Shown here: piece after piece, positions 1 through 8,860 of the stretch
Numbering within the stretch: position 1 is the stretch's first letter
Layout of the letters: every line of letters begins with the position of its first letter
Assembly: GCF_010747415.1 (NCBI RefSeq)
Contig: NZ_JAAGNZ010000001.1
Location: 1-64,000, forward strand
DNA: 64,000 bases
Source of the DNA: Spirosoma agri
Lineage (GTDB): Bacteria > Bacteroidota > Bacteroidia > Cytophagales > Spirosomataceae
Direction: 5' to 3'
Notes under the pieces: generated by a model
Databases searched by the model: none
Told to the model about the DNA's origin: nothing
Seen by the model: the letters and a program-made list of their open reading frames with translations, nothing else
Translations under genes and position numbers: made by a program

Positions 1-61
1 TATTTGTGACTAAACTAGTTAATCACGTTGTCATTAGCCTTATTTGATGCTAACCTATTTG

Positions 62-119
62 ATGTCAATACGTCAAAGAACTGTCTCTCTTTCGAGATTG
101 TGGCCAACCGTTGTTGGCC
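62..119 (-). promoter_or_regulatory. rRNA operon leader with hairpin and antitermination-like motif
   Basis: Read on the minus strand, this stretch has a perfect hairpin (7-bp stem 102-108 with 113-119, 4-base loop). Downstream at 81-62 is the string GTTCTTTGACGTATTGACAT. The motif GTTCTTTGACATATTG a short way upstream of 16S rRNA is typical of Bacteroidota rRNA leaders, so I infer that a 16S gene begins just beyond the left edge and is transcribed leftward. No part of the mature 16S is visible. Bases 1-61 show nothing else I can name. Confidence 0.65.
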
Positions 120-138
120 TTCCTTATATTTGGGAGTG

Positions 139-169
139 CAAAGGTATTGCACTTTTTCTTTCTTGTCAA
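139..169 (-). promoter_or_regulatory. rrn promoter P1 (proximal)
   Basis: On the minus strand there is TTG (169-167), exactly 20 bases, then TACCTTTG (146-139). This matches the Bacteroidota primary sigma factor consensus TTG-N19/20-TAnnTTTG. The bases after the -7 box (CACTCCCAAA) are identical to those after the second promoter at 279-309, so the two are tandem copies driving the same leftward transcript, inferred to be rRNA. Confidence 0.75.
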
Positions 170-278
170 GAAAAATTTGAAATTTATTTTTTCAAATTTT
201 TCAACTTTCTCCTGTTTAACTACTTGATAAGAAGGCGATTACTATTTGCTAGCTACCGTCTGTTCGTGTTTGGGAGTG

Positions 279-309
279 CAAAAGTAGGAGACTATTTTTA
301 TGAATGCAA
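279..309 (-). promoter_or_regulatory. rrn promoter P2 (distal)
   Basis: On the minus strand there is TTG (309-307), 20 bases, then TACTTTTG (286-279), a full match to the Bacteroidota promoter consensus. The start-site region CACTCCCAAA is shared with P1, 140 bases downstream. Tandem strong promoters are usual for rRNA operons. It lies directly downstream of the pruA stop codon. Confidence 0.75.
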
Positions 310-336
310 GTCTCTTACAAAAGTTTTTCAAATAAT

Positions 337-1968
337 TTAATCGGCCTGTAAGAATGGATAAGCAAAGTGCCTGGGACTCACATAAGTTTCCTTAATTGTA
401 CGTGCGGAAACCCACCGGTACAAATTCAGCGCAGATCCCGCCTTATCATTCGTTCCAGACGCCCGGGCACCGCCAAATGGCTGTTGTCCCACTACCGCCC
501 CCGTTGGTTTGTCGTTAATATAAAAGTTACCAGCGGCATTCTGGAGCACTTTTGATACTTGATCGATCACATACCGGTCCTTCGCAAAGATAGATCCTGT
601 CAGCGCATAAGGCGATGTTGTGTCGACAACCTGAAGAATAGCGTCAAATTCAGATGGCTCGTACACATAGATCGACAGTACGGGTCCGAATATCTCTTCG
701 CACATGGTTCTGTATTGAGGATCGTTTACCTGTAGGACGGTTGGTTCTATAAAATACCCTTTCGAGCCGTCGTAGTTTCCACCGGCCACAATCCGTACCG
801 CATCACTTTTTTTAGCCGCATCTATATAAGCTGTGATTTTTTTAAACGATTTTTCATCGATCACAGCATTAACGAAATTGGTAAAGTCTTCGACCGCGCC
901 TGTTTTGATCTCGCTTAGGAATTGTTTCACTTTTGCTTCAACAGCTGGCCACAATGTTGATGGAATGTACGCGCGTGAGGCAGCTGAACATTTCTGCCCC
1001 TGGTATTCGAAGGCACCACGCACCAGCCCTGTCGCCACTTCTTCCGCATCTGCGGATTCGTGGGCAACGACGAAATCTTTACCCCCTGTTTCACCAACGA
1101 TACGAGGATACGATTTGTATTTGTGGATATTGGCTCCAATCGTTCCCCAGATGGTTTGAAAGACACCGGTACTACCGGTGAAATGAATGCCTGCAAAATC
1201 CGGATGATTAAAAATCACGTCACCAGCCACAGGGCCATCCACGTAAATTAGGTTTATTACGCCGTCAGGTAGACCCGCTTCTGTCAATACATCCATAATG
1301 ACTTTGGCGGATAATACCTGTGTATAAGCTGGCTTCCACACAACCGTGTTTCCCATCATGGCCGCCGATGTAGGCAGATTTCCGGCAATGGCCGTGAAGT
1401 TGAACGGCGTCAACGCAAAAACGAAACCTTCCAGCGGTCTGTATTCTAAGCGATTCCAGACACCCGGTGATGAATTTGGCTGCTGACGATATATTTCTGT
1501 TGCGTAATGAACATTGAAGCGAAGAAAATCAATGAACTCGCAGGCAGCATCAATCTCAGCCTGATATGCATTCTTCGATTGACCAAGCATTGTTGCCGCG
1601 TTGATTTTTGCCCGGTACGGGCCGGCTAATAAATCCGCTGCTTTCAGAAAAATGCTGGCTCGGTGTTCCCATGTCAAACTAGCCCAATTTTCCTTCGCGG
1701 CCAAAGCAGCGTCAATTGCCTGCTCAACATGCTGTGCATCTCCCTCGTGAAAATACCCGAGCGTATGCTGATGATCGTGGGGTGGCGAAACCCGCAGTTT
1801 GCGCTCTGTTCGCACCTTCTGACCGCCAATGTACATTGGAATATCAGTTTCTGTAGCGCGGAAATCCTGCAAGGCTTTCGTTAACGCTTCGCGTTCTGAT
1901 GAACCTGGCCGGTACTCTTTCACCGGTTCGTTTACTGGATTTGGAACGTTAAATAACCCAATCGACAT
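337..1968 (-). CDS. pruA: L-glutamate gamma-semialdehyde dehydrogenase (1-pyrroline-5-carboxylate dehydrogenase)
   Basis: This enzyme oxidises glutamate-5-semialdehyde, from proline or ornithine breakdown, to glutamate with NAD+ in the cytoplasm. The protein has the aldehyde dehydrogenase fold. The general-base Glu sits in GETGGKD and the catalytic Cys in QGQKCSAASR, and the substrate-binding FGGARASGTNDKAG segment near the end is typical of P5C dehydrogenases. I start at ATG 1968 (MSIGLFNVPNPVNEPV, 543 residues), the usual size for the stand-alone Bacteroidota enzyme; the reading frame is open 14 codons further upstream. There is no proline dehydrogenase beside it, so the first step must be encoded elsewhere. 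Confidence 0.95.
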   Translation of the reverse strand: MSIGLFNVPNPVNEPVKEYRPGSSEREALTKALQDFRATETDIPMYIGGQKVRTERKLRVSPPHDHQHTLGYFHEGDAQHVEQAIDAALAAKENWASLTWEHRASIFLKAADLLAGPYRAKINAATMLGQSKNAYQAEIDAACEFIDFLRFNVHYATEIYRQQPNSSPGVWNRLEYRPLEGFVFALTPFNFTAIAGNLPTSAAMMGNTVVWKPAYTQVLSAKVIMDVLTEAGLPDGVINLIYVDGPVAGDVIFNHPDFAGIHFTGSTGVFQTIWGTIGANIHKYKSYPRIVGETGGKDFVVAHESADAEEVATGLVRGAFEYQGQKCSAASRAYIPSTLWPAVEAKVKQFLSEIKTGAVEDFTNFVNAVIDEKSFKKITAYIDAAKKSDAVRIVAGGNYDGSKGYFIEPTVLQVNDPQYRTMCEEIFGPVLSIYVYEPSEFDAILQVVDTTSPYALTGSIFAKDRYVIDQVSKVLQNAAGNFYINDKPTGAVVGQQPFGGARASGTNDKAGSALNLYRWVSARTIKETYVSPRHFAYPFLQAD

Positions 1969-2189
1969 AACTAATTGATGATTATGGGACGATATGGCCT
2001 TAGTTAGCAACGGTTACTCTGCTTTTCTGACCAATCGCTCCTTTTGTGTTGTGAAGCATTTTAGCCCGTAAATGTACGGGTTGGTCTAGTTATCCACTAA
2101 TCCACATCAGTTTTACATATTTTCAGGGGCTTGAGTTCGATTCATTAAACTGATTTACCGTACTTTGTAACTTTACTTTGACTTTCTTT

Positions 2190-3500
2190 ATGCGATTTTA
2201 TAGCACAAATAGCCCTCAGCAAACTGTTTCCGCCGAGGAAGCCCTTTTTCACAGTTTACCTGCTGATAAAGGCTTGTACATGCCGACTCCCCTACCGCAT
2301 TTAGGTGCCGATTTTTTCGAGAAGATCGCCGGTCAGTCGTTGGCCGACATTGGGTTTGAAATCAGTAAAGCTTTATTCGGTGATGAGATTAGTACGGCTG
2401 ATCTGGAAAATCTGACTCATCAGGCTTTTTCGTTTGACACACCGATTGTTGAGCTCGAACCAGGGAAGACGAGTGTACTGGAGCTGTTTCATGGTCCTTC
2501 ACTAGCATTCAAAGACGTTGGTGCTCGTTACATGGCAGGCTTAATGTCTTATTATTCGAACCGTAATGATAAGGAAGTAAATATTCTGGTGGCTACTTCA
2601 GGTGACACTGGGGGAGCTGTCGCGATGGGTTTTCATAACGTTCCGGGTGTTCGCGTTTCTATCTTATATCCCACGGGGCGGGTGAGCGAACTTCAGGAAA
2701 AACAACTGACCACACTTGGCGGCAATATTCAGGCGTTTGAAGTAGATGGCTCATTCGACGATTGTCAGGCCATCGTTAAACAGGCTTTTGTTGACCCTGA
2801 ATTGAATACGCATCTGTCGCTCTCATCGGCGAATTCGATCAATATCTTTCGATTGATTCCACAGGGCTTTTACTACGTTCGCGCTTATGGACAGGTGCGC
2901 AAGTATAGCAAGCCCGTCGTTTTCTCTACCCCAAGCGGAAACTTTGGTAATCTCAGTGCCGGTGCCATGGTCCAACAAATGGGCCTGCCGGTAGCCCATT
3001 TTGTGGCAGCAACCAACCTGAACAATGTTGTACCCGCTTACATAAAGACGGGATTGTATGCAACTAAGCCATCTGTTGCTACGGTCTCCAATGCGATGGA
3101 TGTTGGAAGTCCCAGTAACTTCGTTCGGCTTTCTCATCTCTACAGCGATGGGTATGATCGCTTCAAGGAAAACGTTTCTGGCTATTTTTACGATGATGAC
3201 GAAACCCGGGCGGGGATGCAGCGAATCGATGATCAATACGGCTATGTGGCCTGTCCTCATACGGCTATCGGCATTATGGGACTAGAAGCTTATCTGGCAG
3301 AAACGAAATTGGATTACACGGGTGTTGCTCTGGCTACGGCTCATCCGTCGAAATTTAAGCCGCTGGTCGAAGAGGTTCTAGGACGCCCTATTCGTGTTCC
3401 TGAGCGGCTAGCCATTTTGGCTGATCGGGATAAGCAAAGCATCCGCATCCCTGCTGATTACGAGGTTTTCAAAGAATCTTTACTGCAATCCGTTTCCTAA
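2190..3500 (+). CDS. thrC: Threonine synthase
   Basis: It converts O-phosphohomoserine to L-threonine with PLP, the last step of threonine synthesis. The N-terminus (FYSTNSP, then LPADKGLYMP) is the signature start of threonine synthase. The PLP lysine is K108 in GPSLAFKDVGARYM, and the phosphate-binding loop appears as ATSGDTGGAVAMGF. I use ATG 2190 (436 residues); an in-frame TTG lies 12 bases upstream but would add four residues before the conserved start. It is a single gene, divergent from pruA, and ends in a strong terminator. No homoserine kinase or aspartokinase is nearby. Confidence 0.95.
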   Translation: MRFYSTNSPQQTVSAEEALFHSLPADKGLYMPTPLPHLGADFFEKIAGQSLADIGFEISKALFGDEISTADLENLTHQAFSFDTPIVELEPGKTSVLELFHGPSLAFKDVGARYMAGLMSYYSNRNDKEVNILVATSGDTGGAVAMGFHNVPGVRVSILYPTGRVSELQEKQLTTLGGNIQAFEVDGSFDDCQAIVKQAFVDPELNTHLSLSSANSINIFRLIPQGFYYVRAYGQVRKYSKPVVFSTPSGNFGNLSAGAMVQQMGLPVAHFVAATNLNNVVPAYIKTGLYATKPSVATVSNAMDVGSPSNFVRLSHLYSDGYDRFKENVSGYFYDDDETRAGMQRIDDQYGYVACPHTAIGIMGLEAYLAETKLDYTGVALATAHPSKFKPLVEEVLGRPIRVPERLAILADRDKQSIRIPADYEVFKESLLQSVS

Positions 3501-3503
3501 ACG

Positions 3504-3557
3504 GTTATCCACAAAAAAGGCCTGACAGTCAAACGGCAGGCCTTTTTTGTGGATAAC
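3504..3557. terminator. Long perfect hairpin ending thrC, arms carry DnaA boxes
   Basis: A 21-bp perfect stem (3504-3524 with 3537-3557) encloses a 12-base loop, with A and T tracts in the arms, so it can terminate thrC and also the convergent TPR gene. The outer end of each arm is a perfect DnaA box, TTATCCACA at 3505-3513 and its complement at 3548-3556. Confidence 0.8.
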
Positions 3558-3576
3558 TACCAACACACGTGGATAA
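3505..3576. promoter_or_regulatory. DnaA-box cluster 2 (outlying)
   Basis: Two perfect TTATCCACA boxes in opposite orientation (3505-3513 and 3548-3556) are followed by a one-mismatch box, TTATCCACG read on the minus strand, at 3568-3576. A further perfect box lies inside the TPR gene at 4011-4019. The cluster sits about 1.9 kb from the main oriC cluster and may be an accessory DnaA-binding site. Confidence 0.55.
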
Positions 3577-3588
3577 CTAGTAACACAA

Positions 3589-5397
3589 TTAATTAACGGT
3601 ATCCCCACGCAGCGCCCGGAATCGTTTCCTGGATTCGGCACCATAAATACTTCCGGGGTATTGTGTCAGAACCTTTTGGTATGCGTCCATAGCGGCTGCT
3701 TTATCTTTCAGCCGATCTTCATAAATCTTTCCCTGCGTAAACAGCGCATCATCACCCAGAATATCTTTCGGGTAGGAAGCGGTTATCTTTTTCAAATCTT
3801 CCAGCGCTTCTGCGTTCTTCCCCTGTTTAAGGTAAGTATTTGCGCGAAGCCAAAGGATCTCATCAGCCAGTGGGTGTTCGGCGTACTTTGTCCACATGCC
3901 TTTGAGCGCTTCAATAGCTTCATCCGTTTTATTTTGAAACAGCAGCAGATCGATGGCTGCGTATTCGCGCATGGCGGCTTCGGTACTATCCATGCCCGTG
4001 TTATCCACAATCAGCAAACTTAACTGCTCGGCATCGTTGGCTATTTCGCGCGATGTAGCAATTTTCAATACATCCAGAATATCCTTGGCTACCACTAGAT
4101 TTCCTCGGTAGTAGTGAAGCTTGGCATTTTTCAGCTTAGCCTCATAACCCAGCAACTCTTCTTTTTGTGACTTTTCAACCTGAGAATACAGCAGTGTGGA
4201 TTCCCAAGGTTCCCCTTTCAGCAAGTAGATATCGCCTTTGTCGAGTTTGCAACGGTCAACGAAATTTTTGTCCGTCTTACCCAATTCAATGGCTAGATCA
4301 AGCACCGTTAAGGCTGTGTCTTTGCTGTCGAGGTAATTGCCGTATAGATTGGCCGTACTCCGGAGGGCTTCGAGCGTTTTAACATTGGTGCCGATTTCCT
4401 GAAGCATTTTCTGGTAGTCACCAATCAATTTACGAATTTCAACCTTGTCAACCGGATACGTATTTTTCACTTGCTCTTCGCGAGCCTGAATAACCAGCCG
4501 CCGAGCAAACGGATAGAGTTGACCCTGTGGATACGTCGTGGTTATATATTCGAACGACTCAGCGGCTGTTTTGTACTCTTTGTTGTTCATCGCCAGCATG
4601 CCGAGATCATATACACGGCTACCGTTCAGTTTTACGCGCTTATCAGTCGCTTTCTCCTGTAGCAAGGCTCGGCCAAATTTCTGCTTTTGCACAAAATACC
4701 AGATCAATAATTCATTGTAGGCGAGTTCATTCGGTTCTTGCTGTATTTTGGCGTACAGGGCTTTTTCCACAAGTGGCTCATCCTTGGTGTTGATAAACCC
4801 CTGAAGGGCTGCCAGCACCGTTTCTTTTTTGTCTGGCTGTTTACTGGTTGTTATGATTTCATTGATCGCTTTTTCGGTTTGACCCGTCGCCCGGTAGAGG
4901 CCCATTAAGTCCTCGCTGTAGGCCGTTGGCTCCTTACTGACCTCTCGGGCCGTCTCGAGTGCCCGGACCGCCCAGCGGGCCTCTCCTGCTTCGTTGAAGG
5001 CACTCGCTATCTTTTCGAGCTTGTTGGTCGCTGACTTGCTCGATTGCAAAGCCGCATTAAATTGATTACTCGCCAGCACCGTGTCACCCTGTTGGGTAGC
5101 TAACTGGCCCATCAGCAATTGGTAGTATGGGCGGTTCGGCTCATCGCTTCGTTCCTGCTTGCGCAGGTATTTGGCGGCTTCATCCGTCTTGTTACTTTTT
5201 TGCAGGCTATTCACATACCGCGACAGGCGAATCCAGGTCACGTCGGTTTTCAACAGCTTGGCATATTCGTTCGCGGCTTTTTCGAACTCCCCTGCTTTGT
5301 AATATTCTTCGGCCAACGTCGCCCCCCCCTGCCCCAAGGCAAGTCCGGCTGACAAGAGCCACATCAGCCCAACAAAGACTTTTGACCTTATTAACAT
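3589..5397 (-). CDS. Exported tetratricopeptide-repeat protein
   Basis: A 602-residue protein with a signal peptide (MLIRSKVFVGLMWLLSAGLA) followed by TPR helices over most of its length. Clear repeats include EEYYKAGEFEKAANEYAKLL near the start and DALFTQGKIYEDRLKDKAAA near the end, where it resembles the YbgF/BamD type of TPR. It probably acts in the periplasm as a protein-interaction scaffold; no enzyme motif is visible. I chose ATG 5397 because it gives a proper signal peptide. The open frame runs on to 5517 but would put the signal sequence internally and extend into oriC. It directly abuts oriC. Confidence 0.85.
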   Translation of the reverse strand: MLIRSKVFVGLMWLLSAGLALGQGGATLAEEYYKAGEFEKAANEYAKLLKTDVTWIRLSRYVNSLQKSNKTDEAAKYLRKQERSDEPNRPYYQLLMGQLATQQGDTVLASNQFNAALQSSKSATNKLEKIASAFNEAGEARWAVRALETAREVSKEPTAYSEDLMGLYRATGQTEKAINEIITTSKQPDKKETVLAALQGFINTKDEPLVEKALYAKIQQEPNELAYNELLIWYFVQKQKFGRALLQEKATDKRVKLNGSRVYDLGMLAMNNKEYKTAAESFEYITTTYPQGQLYPFARRLVIQAREEQVKNTYPVDKVEIRKLIGDYQKMLQEIGTNVKTLEALRSTANLYGNYLDSKDTALTVLDLAIELGKTDKNFVDRCKLDKGDIYLLKGEPWESTLLYSQVEKSQKEELLGYEAKLKNAKLHYYRGNLVVAKDILDVLKIATSREIANDAEQLSLLIVDNTGMDSTEAAMREYAAIDLLLFQNKTDEAIEALKGMWTKYAEHPLADEILWLRANTYLKQGKNAEALEDLKKITASYPKDILGDDALFTQGKIYEDRLKDKAAAMDAYQKVLTQYPGSIYGAESRKRFRALRGDTVN

Positions 5398-5880
5398 TTT
5401 ATATAAAAGATTTTTTAAAGAAACATTATTATAACCATTAGCTGTGTGGATATGTGTATAAATAAGTTGTCCACTTCTCAAGATACATAATGTGGATAAG
5501 ATCCACAACATATCCACGTACCAGTTTAATGTTATCCACTTCTAACCTACTGGTCGCTAGGTAAATAACATTTTATCCACATTTTTCTTGCATAACGAGT
5601 GTGGATTTGTGAATAAATTTTGTGCACATTTTCGAGTGGGGACAGCGTGTGGGTGAGTTTGTGATATGTCGTAGTTTCTCCACAAGAATCGTCCGAAAAA
5701 AAAGGGATGTGGATTACTGCTCGATTCATCCACATCCTCTTATCCCTTTATAAACAATTTATCCACGTTTAACCCCTAGTTATACACATGGTTATACACA
5801 TAAAATTTTAACTTTTTTAATTTAGAATTGACCTTTCCCTATCAAGCTGAAAAAGGTCCTCTTAGGCAGTGAATAACTGG
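5398..5880. other. oriC: Putative chromosomal replication origin (oriC)
   Basis: A 480-base gene-free stretch holds a dense DnaA-box cluster. Six sites match TTATNCACA: 5453-5461(-), 5491-5499(-), 5573-5581(+), 5608-5616(-), 5780-5788(+), 5792-5800(+). Five more differ by one base from TTATCCACA: 5445-5453(-), 5532-5540(+), 5708-5716(-), 5726-5734(+), 5759-5767(+). The two adjacent boxes at 5780-5800 run straight into an AT-rich tract (5801-5827) suited to be the unwinding element, and another AT-rich tract lies at 5396-5435. mnmG is one gene away, an arrangement seen at many bacterial origins. dnaA is not in the window. Confidence 0.88.
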
Positions 5881-5881
5881 C

Positions 5882-6766
5882 TTATCGGCTCTTTTGAAAG
5901 AGATAGATCAAACTGGACGAGTTGCCTGTTTGCTTGGCGTGGTTATTCGAGGCTAATCCTATCCGCACACTTTTCAGATAATCGGTCTTACCTGTCATGT
6001 ACCGTGTACTCAGCATAGCAATATAGAATGCGTCAAATACCATAGGCTTTTTGTCAACAAGCGTTAACCCATGTTTTTTGAATAGTACCTCAATGGTTGA
6101 TGGGGTAAAATGATGCAGGTGACGAGGTACATCGTAAGCGGCCCAGTACTCCTTGAAGTACTGAGCGTCGTAAGAGTCTGAGTTCGGAACAGCAATCAGC
6201 AACGTCCCCTTTGGGTCAAGTAAGTTATTAAGTTGCGGTATTGTCTCGTTCAGGTTCGGAATGTGTTCGAGTACATGCCACAGCGTAATGATGTCAACGG
6301 GTTGCTTCCCGCTAAGCGATTCAAGGCTTGGCTGAATATCGGCGTTCAGTTTTTTTTGCGCAATAGCACGAGCGTCCTGATCGGGTTCCATCCCTGACAC
6401 TTGCCAACCAGCCTGTTTACATGTATCCAGAAAAGCGCCCGTCCCGCAACCTACGTCGAGCAGTTGACCCTTGCCCCCGTTGAGTTTGTTGATCAGTGTT
6501 AACTTCGACTGAAGCGTGTGATTACGAACTAACCGATACGCTGTATTGATCAATCCACTGCTCTCATCATTGTGCGAAACATACTGCTCCGATTTGTAAT
6601 AAGAGCCTATCGACGTTTTATCAGGTCGCGGGTTTGTAAATCTGAATCCACAGGTTTGGCATTGGTCAATCGTGAATTTTTCACTACTAACGAGATAATC
6701 TTTACAAACCAAAAAAGGCGTAAATGCAGTGCTGTCACAAACTGGACATGAGTGTGTGGTTTCCAA
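5882..6766 (-). CDS. Class I SAM-dependent methyltransferase with N-terminal zinc ribbon
   Basis: The 294-residue protein begins with a four-cysteine zinc ribbon (C7, C10, C36, C39) and then has a Methyltransf_23-type domain. Motif I is LLDVGCGTGAFLD near residue 100, and the segment IITLWHVLEHIPN is the usual post-motif acidic/HVLEH region. Family members methylate small molecules, sugars or lipids; the substrate cannot be read from the sequence. A conserved hydrophobic region near the C-terminus (FDAFYIAMLSTRYMTG) is common in this type. It is the gene immediately right of oriC, transcribed toward it, downstream of mnmG in the same direction. Confidence 0.85.
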   Translation of the reverse strand: METTHSCPVCDSTAFTPFLVCKDYLVSSEKFTIDQCQTCGFRFTNPRPDKTSIGSYYKSEQYVSHNDESSGLINTAYRLVRNHTLQSKLTLINKLNGGKGQLLDVGCGTGAFLDTCKQAGWQVSGMEPDQDARAIAQKKLNADIQPSLESLSGKQPVDIITLWHVLEHIPNLNETIPQLNNLLDPKGTLLIAVPNSDSYDAQYFKEYWAAYDVPRHLHHFTPSTIEVLFKKHGLTLVDKKPMVFDAFYIAMLSTRYMTGKTDYLKSVRIGLASNNHAKQTGNSSSLIYLFQKSR

Positions 6767-6796
6767 GATGAGAGGGTGAATTGCGTGAAAACAAGG

Positions 6797-6829
6797 AGGC
6801 CCTGATTACTTGTTACGCAACCAGGGCCT
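6797..6829 (-). terminator. Hairpin between mnmG and the methyltransferase gene
   Basis: An 8-bp stem (6797-6804 with 6822-6829) lies just after the mnmG stop. It is followed on the minus strand by CCTTGTTTT, only a weak U-rich tail, so termination may be partial. Confidence 0.45.
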
Positions 6830-6839
6830 GACTAATTAA

Positions 6840-8699
6840 TTAACGGCCCATATAGACCAGAAGAATCGAAACATCGGAAGGACTTACCCCGCTGATGCGG
6901 GATGCCTGACCAATCGTTGCTGGCCGAAGCCGTTTTAATTTTTCTTTTCCTTCAAACGACAACGCTTTGAGCCGGTCATAGTCGAATGTTGGATTGATCG
7001 ACAAACTTTCCCATTTATCTAGTTTCTCGGCATTCTGTTTTTCCCGGTTGAGGTAATCCTCGTACTTGATCTCAATGACCGTTTGTTCCAAAGTCTCCTC
7101 CCCTACCCCAGGCATATCCGGAAGAAAACTCAGCAACTCTTTTACGTCAGACTGGTCTATCTCTGGCCGTTTCAGGAGTGTGTATAGACTGTTCTTCTCG
7201 CGTAATGGGGAACTACCCTTAGCTTCCAGCCAATCATTTATCTCTTCCGGTTTTACTTTAGCTAATCGTATTGCCTCGGTTAGTTGGGCAATACCACTAC
7301 GTTTGGTAACCATCATTTCATACCGTTGCTGCGATGCCAGACCAATGGCATAGCCCTTCTCAGTAAGCCGCAGATCTGCATTATCCTGCCGTAATAAGGT
7401 ACGGTATTCAGCTCTTGAGGTAAACATGCGGTATGGTTCTTCGGTGCCTTTCGTGATCAGATCGTCGATCAACACACCGATATAGCCTTCTGAACGCTTG
7501 ATCGTAAATTCAGCTTCTTCGTTCACGTTTCGGTGCGCATTGATACCGGCCATCAAACCCTGACAAGCCGCTTCTTCATAGCCCGTTGTACCATTGATCT
7601 GACCGGCGAAAAAGAGATTTTTGACTAACTGCGTCTCAAGTGTTGGCTTTAATTGCGTGGGTGGAAAAAAGTCATATTCAACCGCATAGCCTGGTCTGAA
7701 CATGCGTATATTCTCAAAGCCAGGTATTTTTCGCAAGGCATCGTACTGAACCGTTTCGGGTAGCGAGGTCGAGAATCCGTTCACGTAGACTTCGACAGTA
7801 TCCCATCCTTCCGGTTCTACGAAAATTTGATGTCGATCTTTATCCGCAAACCGATTGATTTTATCCTCGACCGATGGACAGTAGCGCGGACCCAGCCCTT
7901 TGATCCGACCCGTAAACATGGGCGATTTTTCAAACCCTTTCTTGAGTTCGTCATGAACAGCCTGATTTGTGTACGTTATCCAGCAGCTGCGTTGTTTCGT
8001 CAGGGCTGGGGTATTCGTGTAGGAAAACTTGCCTGGTTTTTCGTCACCTAGCTGTTCTTCCATCAAATCATAATTGAGACTTCGGCCATCGACTCGGGGA
8101 GGAGTTCCGGTCTTCATCCGACCCGACTCGAAACCGAGCGTAATCAGCTGTTCCGTCAAACCCGTTGCCGCTCGCTCCGCTGTTCGTCCGCCACCGAATA
8201 TTTTTTCGCCAATAAACATTCGACCATTTAGGAACGTGCCGTTTGTGAGGACAACTGCTTTGGCAAAAAAATCGACACCCAGACTGGTTTTTACACCCGT
8301 TATATGACCGTCTTTAACAAGTACTTCATTAACGGTATCTTGCCAGAAATCAATATTTCTGTTTTCTTCTAACGCTTTTCGCCATTCTGACGCAAACACG
8401 TGCCGATCGCTTTGACAACGGGGACTCCACATGGCAGGGCCTTTCGATCGATTCAACATTCTAAATTGAATCATACTCTTGTCACTAATGATTCCCGACA
8501 GTCCGCCAAGTGCATCGACTTCACGCACAATCTGCCCTTTGGCAACACCGCCCATAGCCGGGTTACACGACATTTGTGCAATGGTCTGCATATTCATTGT
8601 GATGAGCAATACCTTAGAACCCATAGTGGCGGCAGCACTAGCCGCTTCACAACCGGCGTGCCCTGCTCCAACTACAATGACATCGTAAGAAGAAAACAT
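6840..8699 (-). CDS. mnmG: tRNA uridine-5-carboxymethylaminomethyl(34) synthesis enzyme MnmG
   Basis: With MnmE it modifies the wobble uridine (cmnm5U34) of several tRNAs, using FAD and a folate one-carbon unit. The 619-residue length is normal. The FAD-binding motif GAGHAGCEAA lies at the N-terminus, the conserved CNPAMGGVAKG block at about residue 45, GTFLNGRMFIG mid-protein, and the C-terminal helical domain with YEDYLNREK and the closing RISGVSPSDVSILLVYMGR. ATG 8699 gives the canonical start MFSSYDVIVVGAGHAG. It is close to oriC, a conserved neighbourhood. Confidence 0.97.
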   Translation of the reverse strand: MFSSYDVIVVGAGHAGCEAASAAATMGSKVLLITMNMQTIAQMSCNPAMGGVAKGQIVREVDALGGLSGIISDKSMIQFRMLNRSKGPAMWSPRCQSDRHVFASEWRKALEENRNIDFWQDTVNEVLVKDGHITGVKTSLGVDFFAKAVVLTNGTFLNGRMFIGEKIFGGGRTAERAATGLTEQLITLGFESGRMKTGTPPRVDGRSLNYDLMEEQLGDEKPGKFSYTNTPALTKQRSCWITYTNQAVHDELKKGFEKSPMFTGRIKGLGPRYCPSVEDKINRFADKDRHQIFVEPEGWDTVEVYVNGFSTSLPETVQYDALRKIPGFENIRMFRPGYAVEYDFFPPTQLKPTLETQLVKNLFFAGQINGTTGYEEAACQGLMAGINAHRNVNEEAEFTIKRSEGYIGVLIDDLITKGTEEPYRMFTSRAEYRTLLRQDNADLRLTEKGYAIGLASQQRYEMMVTKRSGIAQLTEAIRLAKVKPEEINDWLEAKGSSPLREKNSLYTLLKRPEIDQSDVKELLSFLPDMPGVGEETLEQTVIEIKYEDYLNREKQNAEKLDKWESLSINPTFDYDRLKALSFEGKEKLKRLRPATIGQASRISGVSPSDVSILLVYMGR

Positions 8700-8719
8700 T
8701 TTTGATGATTTTTGAAAAA

Positions 8720-8735
8720 TGTTTCACGTGGAAAC
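8720..8735. promoter_or_regulatory. parS: parS-like site 1
   Basis: TGTTTCACGTGGAAAC matches 14 of 16 bases of the parS variant TGTTTCACGTGGAACA and contains the invariant CACGTG core. It sits in the 5' region of mnmG, about 2.9 kb from oriC, where ParB-binding centromere sites are expected. A second near-match is at 18642. Confidence 0.55.
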
Positions 8736-8800
8736 TTTTCACAAAATTGATAAAAGTTGATGAAAAGCAAAAAAACGTGAATGACTTAATAGTAGGGCAA

Positions 8801-8842
8801 CAAAAAACCGTCAGCCTTTGTGCCAGACTGACGGTTAAAAAA
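8801..8842 (-). terminator. Terminator of the DUF4175-like gene
   Basis: A 9-bp perfect stem AACCGTCAG/CTGACGGTT (8806-8814 with 8828-8836) is followed on the minus strand by TTTTTTG. It lies 20-60 bases past the stop of the upstream gene. A-rich and T-rich flanks on both sides make it potentially bidirectional. Confidence 0.8.
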
Positions 8843-8860
8843 GAAACGGGTAATCAATCT

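Noticed and set aside
2823-3260. 145-codon antisense frame inside thrC
   Set aside because: Shadow of a certain gene; composition is that of a reverse-strand reading and no motif is visible.
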